Source: Tanytarsus gracilentus (taxonomy: Eukaryota; Arthropoda; Insecta; Diptera; Chironomidae). Taken from it: a DNA stretch of 64,000 nt. Both the position numbers and the translations under genes were made by a program. The stretch is taken from contig JAXRKN010000036.1 in the NCBI GenBank assembly GCA_038502055.1, positions 2,852,001 to 2,916,000 of the forward strand, in the 5' to 3' direction. A model generated the notes under the pieces. It saw only the letters and a program-made list of their open reading frames with translations, was not told the origin of the DNA and searched no databases. Numbering within the stretch: the stretch's first letter is position 1; each line of letters opens with the position of its first letter. This document shows, one piece after another, positions 38,201 to 50,100 of this stretch.

Positions 38201-40099
38201 GAGCATAAATCAAATTTGTTGGTGAAAATTTTTGGTGCAATTTTCAGCATATTTTGCAAACGACATTCGTTGCGGTTTTTTGAGAGTTAAACAAAATATT
38301 TTTAGAGAAGCAACTTCAAAATTGTTTCATCACTTAATTTTATTTGTAACGGGTGCGTGTTTTTTAGGGTAAATATAAAAATAATAGAAAGTTTATACGG
38401 TTCAAGACGCATGTTTATTTTATTAATGAAATTAAAATAATTTTTTATTGACAATCAAACATTTAAGAAAAATATATTAAAAATTAAATTTTACCTTAAA
38501 AAATGTCAACGCTCTAAATTTTCATAATTAAGTGCAAACAGTGAAAAATACTTGACATGAAAAATTCACCAAGCATTAATCAAACAAGGAAATAAACAAT
38601 TGTTATCAGAAATCGTGAATCGCAAAGTTAAATAGAAGCAGAAAAAGGAAACTCACACAAAAGAAATTGATTTGCGGCACTTGATTGATGACTTCTGTTT
38701 AACGCACAATTGCCTCAAAACCCGCCATGCGGGAATAATGATTTTATTGTTTGTTACATTGGTTAACAAGATGAAGAAAAGTTTTTCGGGCCGGGGGTGA
38801 AAAATAATCGAAAAACACTTCAATCTTGATATAACAATGACGAAGATGTTTTCAACTTTTTTGCGATAATAATTTTAATGAAACCAAGGCGCCAAAATTA
38901 CGCCACAACCCCTTAGTGATTCTCTTTCTTGTTTATCTTCCTTCCCCACTTCAATAAATTCATAATGACATCAGAATTAATATTTTTTTTTCTCTTCGCA
39001 AATAGCAACGCTAAGAGCACTCATAAGACTTCATTATCATCATTATTTTGTCGCGCGAGAGAGATGACATTTAAGCGCCAGCCATAATGCGATGTGAATA
39101 TAAATGTTTACATGGAAATTAAAAAGTGACTGACAATAACAAGTGGGGGAAGCTCTTCCAGTGTCAATAATTGCTTTTATGTTAAAAGTGTTTTAAAATT
39201 ATACAAAAATTATCTGCATCGAATAATATAAAAAATATATCGAGGAAAATAAATTTCTCAAAAACTAATCCAACAAAAACTTTTTCATATTTCATCTAAT
39301 CAAGACAAATTTTAGCTCGATTTCATGAGGCATTAAGCTTAATTACGGAACATCTTTTTCCTCACTTCACAAACTTTTATCGCTTACAATTTAAATTTTT
39401 CCTCCTGTCGATATCTCGCGAGAAAAGTCAGGATATCTACTTAAAATTCTCTAAATGTTTTAAACATAAACCTTCGCTTAATACGCTATTTCTGTCAGAA
39501 TTATTTCACCGTACAAAGTTACTCCTCGGCAACAATGATATCTGTACGATTACCCTCATGTATATTTAATTTTGAATTGTACGACACAAAAATCTCTTTT
39601 TATCTCTCTCGAGTCTCGCGATGATATTGTGCGCGAATTTTACAGCCCCGGCACATTGTTACAATCGTTTTCGTATGAAAACTTCCGTGATACTTTTTTC
39701 TCTATAACCCGTGCATGGGAATAGAGGTAATAAAATTTTCATATGATGCCTCCATCAGATGGGTTTTATACTCTTTTCAGCGGTGATAAAAATTTTTGAT
39801 TTTTTGAAAATCTTTGATCCTACAATTTTTTTTAGAATTTAAAGAAATTGTTGTAATAAGAGAAGTAAAAATTAGTTCGAGTCATTCATAAATTATGTGA
39901 CACAAAATTTTTATTTTTACACCAGCTAATACTTTTTGTAGAATTTTTTCTTTAATTTTATAAAGTTTTTAAACTCTTTCAAGTCTGACTTAATTTACGC
40001 ACAAACCCTATTAATATTTTTTGCTCCACTACCACACATCATATTGATATCTCCCACCTTAAAAAATCTATTCTAGAATTTCATTAAAATAAATTTTAG
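26268..40099. other. Gene-free stretch of about 13.8 kb
   Basis: AT-rich DNA in which no exon, RNA gene or mobile element could be supported. The first few hundred bases presumably carry the promoter and leader of the minus-strand gene ending at 26267. A 138-codon frame at 32014-32430 (minus) is low-complexity and has no splice-linked extension. One (GT)n microsatellite is listed separately. Confidence 0.5.
37620..37654. repeat. (GT)n microsatellite
   Basis: About 35 bp of alternating GT with a single T interruption near 37640. Confidence 0.9.
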
Positions 40100-40394
40100 T
40101 ATTCAGTTCGAATAAAATCCATTCATCACTTTTTCGTTCAATTGAGCATGAAAATTTTATCAGATTTCGAGTTTTGAGGTTTTGAGAGAATGTTTGCATA
40201 AAGTAAGACAAAGGAAGAATTCTTCATATCCAACAATCGATTTGCGGCTGAATTTTCTTTCACCGCAGCAATTTGAAGAACATCAAAGATGAAAATTTTC
40301 AGATTTTCATGCATTTCGAGTATGTGGAAGATGATGATGATGTTGTGCGGTAACATATTGTGTGTAAATATTTGAAAACGTGATTTGAATCGCT
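40100..40394 (-). repeat. Copy 1 of a 300-bp dispersed inverted repeat
   Basis: The reverse complement of this segment matches 54840-55145 almost perfectly: by eye one substitution and one indel of about 11 bp, with sharp ends. No terminal inverted repeats, tail or target-site duplication are evident. Read on the minus strand it carries an open frame (ATG at 40356) identical to that in copy 2 for the first 45 residues, after which the indel shifts the frame. Confidence 0.85.
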
Positions 40395-42414
40395 CATAGT
40401 CATCGATATGGATATGAAAATTTTAGAATTATAGACTCGAGCACTGTTTCAGAAAAAATTCAATTAATATGATTAATGATCCAAGACAGAAACTGTGAAT
40501 TTTTGACAATTTAATAAAATAAATAAGTTGTGGGTCGAGGGACCGTAAGCATGCGGAAAATTCAGAATTGTCCCTTCAGTACAAAAAAATACTTCCGAGG
40601 GGGTTGAGAAGATAAAAATGTGACAACAAAAGAACAATTTATGACTTTTGGCGACGCTTACAACACTCAATTTCTCCGTGTGGTTCTCTTATCATTTTCT
40701 GCGACCACAAAAATGACTTTTCATTCAATTCTTCGTGTGATTTTCATCTTCAAATGATGTTGGCAAGGAGACGACACTTGAACATAAATGAATGAATTTT
40801 TTTATAATTTTTTAAGATTTAAAATATTTTTAGAATTCTATTTCTTAGTTTTTGAACGTGTTCTGCCCCTTGATGAAATTTCTCTCTTATCAGTCACTTT
40901 AAAATGGGTGAAACTTTTAGATGCGGTTCACCACAATGAAAGGAAGCGATGGTGACAACGATGATGACGGAAAATGACATGAAAAGTCCTTGGTAATATA
41001 AATAAATTGTTTAGACTATAAAAAAAGGGTTACACATTAGGGTGAGAGAGAAGTGACGTTATCACGTAATTTTAGAAACTGAGATTTGGACTTTAAATTT
41101 TAAATTTTTCTCACTCTCATTGGTGAGTACCTTCTCGCATAAATATAAGGCAATTCCAATTTAAAATGAATTTATGGCTCTGCTCAACCCTTTACTCATT
41201 CAAAAGCGTGAAACTCATTTAAATGCGACTAATGTATAAAACATAAAGCTTCTCTAAATGGCTTCACAACTCTCAGATTTCGCTTGATTTACATTCGCTC
41301 TATGATGACGATGCTGCATGGAGTTTTTTGTTGTGTGCATGATAGCAGAAAGTTGAAATTTGAAATGGTAAATAAAGAAATGAGATGGAAATGGATTTGT
41401 TTTACTTAAATGTGAGAGATTTGCTTTTATCCATACGTGAATGTGATGCGCACACTTTTGTAAAATGACAATCGCAATTACAGTAAAACCTTAATGAGAT
41501 GAAATTTAAATGATGAAGCTGAAAATTAAATTGTTAACGTATTTATAAATTTCAAAAAAATATCAATGAAATTTTAATTTTTTAACGAATATTAAAGATT
41601 TAAATTTTCACTGTATGAAAGAATTTTAATGTTTTCAGAAGTTATTCTTGCGATTAATGTAAGCTTATGTTTCATCAAAAGAAGAATTAAATATGATACT
41701 GTAAAATTCTCGTGATTATCACTCGAAAATTTTCTTTATTCTTATTTTCAAGTAATTTTAGGTAACATACGAAAGAATTTGTTTGATGATGAAGAAATTC
41801 TTCAAATTTTCAGCGCATAAATCCGTCGGAATTTTCCTCTCTTAAATTACAACAAATTTTATGCTAATATTATCATTTGATGAAAGGGTTGTTGCTCTAT
41901 TTCAGCATCATAACCCAAAAAATACCCCATGAATTGACATTTATTTGAAAGCAAATTAAAACATTCCTCCCGAACGATTAAAATTATCAAAAATATTTTC
42001 ATTTTGCAATTAAATGTGATGATTATGAAGAAGGGAGAGGAAAATATCATTGTGAAGGTGTTACTGGCATTAAAATGAGACAATAAAATCTCTCTGAAAA
42101 GTTTCAACAACGACGAAATTAAACAAGACAATTAAACTTTTTAATTTCGTTGAATGTTCTCTCAGCTCTGTTAAACTTAATTAGATTGATTAGCGCAAAG
42201 TGGGGGTTGAGGATTTTTAAAACTTTTTTCTATACGGCAAAATGTGGCACCTTATTGGGACGTGTGATGCTTAACAAAAACAACACTTTTATAATCACCC
42301 TTTTATTTCTGTATGAAAAATCCCGATGCGTGTTCTCTCTCAACCCTTTTCACTTCTTTTGTATATTTCGTTTTTGCGTAACCCACAAAGGTGTGGTAAC
42401 GCTTATATGCTCGT
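40395..42414. other. Non-coding stretch, nothing recognised
   Basis: AT-rich DNA between the dispersed repeat and the unusual block that follows. A short imperfect hairpin (GCGTAACCCACA paired with TGTGGTAACGC) lies at 42374-42402, at its right end. Confidence 0.4.
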
Positions 42415-42870
42415 GATTCGTCTGTTGTCTGTTCAGTGAGATCTCGGCCCCTGCAAGCTAGAGACTTCTAGTTTTCGCCAGATGATAGGTCTTGGGTCTT
42501 TATTAGCCATTTTAGGATTTTTGGTATGACCACAGGTCGTGCCATCGACCGCCGTAATGTCCATTTTTCATACAAATTTTCTTTATATGGTCAGGGTATC
42601 GTTGAACTGGGTGGCCAGGATATGGAGATTGAAAATGGAATGTGAAATGATTGAAAAGAAAAAGTGGAGTGGAATGAAATCAGGTGATGTATGGGTGGAA
42701 ATGATGACAAATGTGGAAATGGCGTAAATAAAAATGGTGGAAAATGAAACATGGTGGAGAATGGAACACTGTGGAATGAACATGGGAATAGTGATTGGTA
42801 GTGAAATGACTGGAAATGTTGGAAATGAATGGAAAGTGGTGGAATATGGGTTAAATTGGCAATAAATTAT
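42415..42870. repeat. Compositionally odd block with degenerate GGAAATG-like repeats
   Basis: The first 190 bp or so (42415-42600) are less AT-rich than the surroundings and look like foreign or repeat-derived DNA, but no family is recognised. From about 42614 to 42870 the plus strand is strongly purine-biased, with recurring TGGAAATG, GTGGAATG and ATGGTGGA words, a degenerate short tandem array. It may be a decayed mobile element with a satellite-like tail. No terminal repeats could be fixed. Confidence 0.45.
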
Positions 42871-44039
42871 ACATGGAAAACAAATAATGGAATGAAATGC
42901 TTCTCTTTCCCAAAATTTTCTTTCTCCCTTCTTCCATTTTTCCTTGCTTCTCTTTTTTTTTTTGCTTCCCCTGTTTTTTCAATTGTTGTTAGTGGGTTCG
43001 CGGCACACCCACGTGTGGGTTTTGAAACATTTTTTTTATGTTTTCGAAATAAAATTTTCCTCTTTTCTTTTTCAATGTTCTCACAAACATTTCTCTAACC
43101 GAAAAAGTGTGGGGTTAAAATTTTATCTGATTAAAATGAGTGGAAATATTAGCTCAATGGGAGTCGAGTGAAATAAAAGAAAGTGTTTTTTGAGTGTACA
43201 TGTTTAAGGGTGTTTGAGAACATAAAAAATTCTATTGATTTAACTTAAAAATATTTTTAATTTTAAAATTAATTAATAAGTTATTCAAATTTTATCTCAA
43301 TCTAAATGCAAATATGAAAAATAAGTTTAATCGAAACTTTAAAATTGAGGTTCGAATCCTAAAATACTTGTAATATATTAGAAATTGTATATATGCGGGC
43401 TCATGTTTTTTACTTTTTATCAATTCTAATTTTTAACCTTTTTATGTAACGAGAGAAAGAAATTAACAACACGACACATTTTTTTATTGCATAATCACGC
43501 TGAGCAGTGAACAAAGAAATTCCTTAGCTGAAAAAAATAACTTTGCTAATTCCACTCAACTCCTTCGAGGACAATAAACAAACTCTAATGTCATCTTCTT
43601 TAATCACGATAAAGCAGCTCGTCTCTGCGCATTATCAGAAGCTTTTATGCTGCACATATTCATGAGAAAGTTGTACCCGCCTTTTCGACGAGAAATTTTT
43701 CCTCTCAATTGGGGAGAAAAAAAATCGAGGGTGGAGCTTTTTGGCTCCTTTATGATAACACGGAGACTCGTATAAAAACTTTTATGAGCTTTTTTAAATT
43801 CATAAAGTTTTAATTGATGACAAAAGTGCTCGAGTGGATTTCCACTCTCTCAATTACCATTTCACACCTCGATGGAAATTTTATGCAAATTTAATTGGTG
43901 AATTTATATTTTAAAAGATATCTCGAATGCAAATTTTGCTGGCGGGTAGTTAAAATTTTCCGAATCCTTCCTGTGGTTTTTCTTTGAGTGCCTATACACT
44001 TGAGTTTTACAACGTTGAGAGCAAAAAAATTATTACATC
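42871..44039. other. Non-coding stretch with one E-box palindrome
   Basis: AT-rich DNA without supported genes. At 43007-43020 is ACCCACGTGTGGGT, an inverted repeat centred on an E-box (CACGTG). A box-B-like string at 43349-43359 has no tRNA around it. Confidence 0.4.
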
Positions 44040-44043
44040 AAAA

Positions 44044-44079
<36 letters not shown>

Positions 44080-44131
44080 GCCACCAAAAAAAAAAAAAAA
44101 AAAAAAAAACAACAAAAAAACAAAAAAGGAG

Positions 44132-44171
<40 letters not shown>
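44040..44171. repeat. Long poly(A) tract
   Basis: About 130 bp that is nearly pure A on the plus strand, with a few interruptions (CGCCACC, CAAC, GGAGGC). It may be the tail of a retroposed sequence or a simple repeat; its true length is likely uncertain in the assembly. Confidence 0.85.
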
Positions 44172-44176
<5 letters not shown>

Positions 44177-45196
44177 AGGGGGAAAATGTTTGTGGCCTTG
44201 CTTTACAAAGTAGTTAATGGTCGTTTTGATAATACAAACTTGAGTCTTTTTTTACGATTACAGACTTTACTTTATTATTTTATTTACTTCATTCTCTCGT
44301 ATATACTTTTTGCCATAATCTTTGGTGAGATTTCTCTTCTTCTCTTTTAATATTTTTTTATGAACAATTTCAATTAAGATTGTTTTCATTACATTGACAT
44401 AACAATAGTGAAGTTATTTTTTTTTGTTCCTTAATCTAACGATTCTTTTTCAAAGTTTGGATTTTTAATTTTTTTCACATAAATGCGTCACAATTTAAAA
44501 ATCCTCACTTGGTAATTTATTTAAATTTATGAAATACATGGAGGAAAACTTTTTTTCATGCAATATTCGGAAATTTTATACTAGATTATTGTTTATGTAG
44601 TCAAAAATTCATTCTGCAGAAATTTGCATAAATTCTTTGAGCTATAAAAAGTTCTCGTCGTTGCATAAGAGATTGGATGATTTTACACGATTTTTAAGCA
44701 CTTTATATTGACACAAAGATTGAATGTGAAAAATTACGTGATGTAAAATTTTGTTAATTAAAATTTTAATTGGGATAACAAATGTTGAGACCTAAAGTTT
44801 TAACTGGTTTTATGCCATAAGATTCACATAAAATATTTCACTCTTAAACAACCACGAGAAACTTCACTTTATTAATACAGATGTAAAAAAGTTCTTTTTG
44901 CGAGTATTTTATTTGGCACAGTTGCTGATTAAGGAATTAACTCTCAATATTTTTATGAAATCATTGACATTGTACTATTAAAGAACGAAGAGAAATAAAT
45001 GAATGAAAAAATTATTAAATCTACTAATTACTTCCTCGCATCATCTTAGCTGAGAATTTTTATGTACATCTACTAAAAAAAATTAGGAAATCACTGAACT
45101 TGTTAAAAAATTCATTAACAATTAATTAAAGAGGTGATAAACAGAAAACTATATATCGTTTTAGCCATTCCACTTGTGCCAACGTGGATGCTGATT
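44172..45196 (-). other. Probable 3' UTR region of Beadex
   Basis: About 1 kb downstream of the Beadex stop on the minus strand, AT-rich and without other genes. The end of the UTR cannot be fixed from sequence alone. Confidence 0.4.
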
Positions 45197-47156
45197 TCAG
45201 TTGGTTGTTATCACTTGCTTCATATGTCCGGGCGTGCCGAATGGCGATGCGACTCCATTTAGGCCATTTTGATTGTTATTCATATCATTAGATTGAGATC
45301 GTGGTGATGTGATGTTGGCGAGTAGTCCATGATGATGACCATTCTGTTGAATTGGTGATGGAGCTGAAGTCGGAATGTTTGGCAGTGTCGGTGGTGTTCC
45401 CGGAAGATTCACACTTGTTGCATTTCTCTTCAATATCGGATGATTAGCCATCGATGCGAAAACCAAACGCTCCTCGTAGTCGTATTCGCATAATATTTTA
45501 TTGTCACACAAATAGAATTTATCGCCAACACAAAACCTGCCGAGATAAAAATAATTGATAATCAATAAAGTGACCTGGCGTGTTTAAAATTAGAATTGTT
45601 CGGGCGAAGGTTCAAGTTTAATGATTTTTTTCCGCACAACGCAAAATGTGAGGTTTCATGATGAAATTGAATATTTTATTTACAATATTTTCTTTTCTAT
45701 TATTGACATGAGAAAGTACAATAATAATAAATTCAATATTGTTGTAGGTCAGCGTGTTGATGAAATCTGTTATGACTTAAAGACGTTTATGTGCTTACTT
45801 TCCCCCTCTCACATATTTTGTTATCAAAATCTTTGACTAACAAGAAAATTGTTTGAAGAAAAAAATCGTCTCGTGCATTATTGACACATAAAATTTCAAT
45901 AATCTCGAAGCTGAATTGACAGCACTATCATAAAATGGGATTATTTGAATTACTAGAGAAATTTATGGGTTAAGTGTGACGGAAATTAATTTTCTATTTC
46001 AAAAATTAAATTTCTCAATTTTAAAAATTTATTCAAAAAAATTTATATTCCCTCAGCGCCACTCAAAACACACATTGAAATGAAATGCCAACACATTTTC
46101 CCTGCTCATTCATGCCGAGAGTTGGATCCGACAATCATAATTGGTGCGATTTAATGAAAATTATCATTTCAAAATGTGTCGAGAATAAATTTGAGGATTA
46201 TGTGAAATGATACATGAAAATGTGAATAAATTTCTGACTATTCTCTCTCACCCATAATCGTATGCAAATTTATATTTTGAATATGTGCGTGTGTTACTGA
46301 AAATTTTTCAAATAAACATTTATCAAAGCGATGAGAGCAAAAGTTTTTGTGAATAAAACATTTTCTCAGCAAATAGAAAAGAGAAAATTGGACAAATGAC
46401 ACCCAAATGTGTTGTTTGAAATTTATTTCTGCATGTTTACTCTTCGAGTCCAATTTTATGTGCTGTTTATCGCACTTCGAATGCACCCTGTCGTAAATTC
46501 CTTCGGATGGATCCTTTTTCTGGAGTTTTATCACATGTAAATTGGATGTAAGTGGTCGTGTGGGAAATCAGAAAGCCATAAAAAATTGGATCAACAACAG
46601 ATTCTGGCGTACTAAATTATTCAAATGGATGTGTGAGAAAATTTTCATGAAATTTTGATAAAATTGAGGTGTAAAAAATTCAAAATATTTCCTCTCACCT
46701 ATGATTACATTGCTGACAAGCGAAGCACTCGAGATGGTAGACATTACTTCTCGCCCGCATCACCATCTCGAATGCAGGAATTACTTTATTGCATGCCGCA
46801 CAGAAGCCGGTGTTGCCGAAGAGCCTCAAATAATCTCGTTTGCACAGCATTAGATTTCCCTTCGTGTAGAGAGTCTGGCCGACTTCGCCTAATCGACAAT
46901 CACAGCAACCGCATTTTAGACAATCCTCATGCCACAGCAAGTCGAGAGCACGTAGCAGATATCTATCCATGATATGCTTGCCACATCCTGCACATATTTG
47001 ACTAGAGTTATTTTGCGATGACTGTTGAGCTGTGCCATTATTGTTACTATTCGAATTATTACTATTATTGACACCATTTATGCTCGACGCTGCCGACGAC
47101 GACGACGACGAGTGGTGATTGGAGATGTCCGGTTTTGTGTCCATTGTGGCGTGCAT
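45197..47156 (-). CDS. Bx: LIM-only transcription cofactor Beadex/LMO
   Basis: A nuclear LIM-only protein that binds LDB/Chip-type adaptors and thereby tunes LIM-homeodomain factors such as Apterous. Minus-strand exons: 46699-47156 and 45197-45536; the 1162-bp intron splits Arg in QCNHR-FCVGD; 265 residues are visible. Residues 1-53 are Ser/Asn-rich low complexity, coded partly by a (GAC)n-type run on the plus strand. LIM1 starts at Cys55 ([18 protein letters not shown], then [13 protein letters not shown]). LIM2 runs from about residue 119 ([18 protein letters not shown]) through [11 protein letters not shown] to [19 protein letters not shown] Gly/Pro/Asn-rich tail of about 80 residues follows. 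Conservation with insect LMO is near-total across both LIM domains. The ATG at 47156 directly follows a CAG acceptor (ATCTCACCAG before ATG), so at least one upstream exon exists, and other isoforms may start elsewhere. ATG at residue 5 is an alternative start. Confidence 0.96.
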
Positions 47157-50100
47157 CTGGTGAGATTAAAATGAATATTTAATAAAACATTTTTAATATA
47201 TTTTCGTGAAATTGCTAGTTTTTGAATTCTTCAAATAATTTTTACTCATTAACTTGAAAAACCAGGAAATTAAAATTCCAGGAACCGCGCAATAACTGCA
47301 AAAAATTTCATATAATAATCTAAGCCAATTAAACAATGCATCTAAGCTGATAAAAGCCCATTAGCGAAGAATTCTTCGCAATAATTCTCTTAATTTACAT
47401 TTTAATTAGTACACGCATGTGAAGAGTTAATGATTCATTGTTAATTAATAAATGTGGCTGAGTAGGTAAGCGCAAAACAACCGAGTGAGAGAATGGTTAA
47501 TGACAAAGTCAATTAATGCATCAATAATTCATTTAATTGCCTCCTAAGCCAACACATAGTTTCACAATGCATCCGTATAATAAAGAGGCAACATAATAAA
47601 AAATAATCAAAGTCTAATTAAAGTGATTTCTATTAAGTTCGCAGCAGCAATTGTATGTAGACTGCATTAAGCTCTCCAAGAGGCCTTTTTTTGCGCTAAT
47701 TAAATGCATCAAAATAGTAATTATGAGTGCAACACACACAAAAAACATGTTTCGAATATTCAAAACACGAAACGAGAGCGTAATTAATTTACATGAAGTT
47801 TAATGCAGTTTTATGCTTGTATGCCGTCTGCACAAATTCTTCCTCTCGCTCTCTTCGCATACATAAATTTGAATCAAGTAATTTCTTTCGTAAGAATTCC
47901 TTTTAACGATGATAATAATCTTTTCGCATTTTGCCGTTGTTGACATTCATTAACACAGCATCTGTTGACCATAAGTGACAGTTAGAAATTAAAAAGAGAG
48001 CGAGAGTCACATGGGACCACATGCTTCATTTCGATCTTTTAAAAATCTTCGTGTTGTTTATTTTTCATTCTCTTTCTCTTAAAGTTCTGCCTTATGTGCC
48101 CACCAACAGCAAAATATATGCTAGTGTTGTGCACTTCTCTCGTTACATCGCTTTCAAATGAATTAATTAAGAATTTGTTGTTCGCTAAGGGGGGTTCAAT
48201 GGAATGTCTTAGTTGGAGCTTGAATTAATTTGAATTTTTTAATTTTCTAGCTCAGCTTTGATTTTATAATTTTTAATATCCAAGAATTAAATTTTTTATC
48301 GTTTTATGCTCTAATTTTGTTAATTTCAATAATTAATAAAAAATTCAAATCCAGGAATTTAAAAACTTTATAAATTCCTGGATTATTAAAATTACAAAGT
48401 ATATCCATAAAGTTTTACTTTCTAACTTATCACCTCTTAAGTTATCTCACATTACGAAAATAAAATTCTACAAATAAACATTTTCATATTACAACAAAGA
48501 CTTGAGAATTAAATTTCACAAATATTCAAAACTCGCCATAATAATTGTCATATAATCGTGTAATTGGAAGCACATGTATGTATGCGGTTTTTTGATAATT
48601 AAATTTCGCTTCTTTTGCTGCTTTGATGTTGTGCTCTCATTTACCAATTGCTACCTCACTCGCACACACGCGGGAGGGAGAAAATGAATGCAGGAAAAAA
48701 TGTAAACTCATTTTTAATTACAATTCTTAATTATGTGCTGGAAGATTTCTGAGTGTTCTTCATTAAGCTCTCTTTATACACGAAAAAATAACTTTATCTA
48801 ATGATTTCTTCCCTAAATTGCTTTTAAAATAGCGCACTTTTAACGGAGCAGAAAATTTTATTAATTAATTTAGCATTTTAAAGTGATTTTTAAAATAATT
48901 TAAAATGTAAATCTCTAAATAAAAAAAAGAATTATAAATTTTTATCATCACCACCATGATTTCCTGTGCTACGACGCGCTTATATATTAAAAATCATCGT
49001 ACCCATTGATAATGTCATTAAAATGTGAAATTTCTGCATTTAATTAAAATTAAATTCGCATAATTATAAACATCGCATGCACATGAGTAGAGCAGGTGTC
49101 AAATAATTATGAAAATCATTTCGACACATTAATTAATTTAATGAAGCGCTATGAAATTTAATTTCTCGCAAAACAAATTCGCGGAAAATGTAAAATAAAA
49201 TTAATTTAAACCGAATCCGACTTTTAACGCACTTTTACACATTGATGCATCTCAACTCTGTGTCAGCTTACGACGATGATATGAAATTGCAGTCGTTTAT
49301 TGATGCAAATTGTCTGCTTCCGTAAGCGACGCAGAGAATGTCAGGCATAACGAAAAGAGATTGCAAATTTCAATTAAGACATAAAATAATAAAAAGAAGA
49401 ATATTTATGAGCCTCAAGTGGAGATTAAAAAGCACTCGTAAAAATCATTACGGAGCCGTTTAATTTTCGCAATATATGCCATTCGAAAGAGACTTAATGT
49501 CACTCGATATTAGCCCATAAAATCTGATTTTATTAATTTTTGGGTTTCTATAGTTTCATTGATAAAAAAAATTATTTAATTAAATAATTGCGATATGGTG
49601 AGAAATATTCTTCTAAACTTCATCCGTCTTAGTGTCACTCAAAATTTTTATGAACCTAAAATTGACCCAATTTTATGCTTTTCAAAATCAAATTTATTTC
49701 TGTGAATTTCAACCCTTTCATGTACTTTTATTATGGACTCAACTCGGCCAGACGCAACAAAAAAACTCTTCATGCTGGATTAAAAATTGAGAGGAAATTT
49801 ATTGCCAAACAGAAAAAAATTACCTTCCGAACGAGTTTAAAAGAATTTATTTTTCTTGCATGCACAATTTTGGTGGGCACAATGTTGCAATAATATTTCC
49901 TTTGAATTTCATGAAGAAAAAACTAATTTAACACGCATTATGACATAAATAAAACATGTAACGAGTTTCTCGCATGAAATCCTTTTTTTGCCTTCGAAAG
50001 CAACAAAGGAGAAATTTTTTCTGGTTCAAGAAAGATTTAATTAAAAGAGTTTGAAGGGCTCGATGGATTTTAATTTTCATATTTCATCAACTTTACGATA

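Noticed and set aside
43349..43359. GGTTCGAATCC, resembling a tRNA box B
   Set aside because: No box A, acceptor stem or anticodon arm can be built around it.
43984..44217. Polylysine-coding frame
   Set aside because: Entirely produced by the poly(A) tract.
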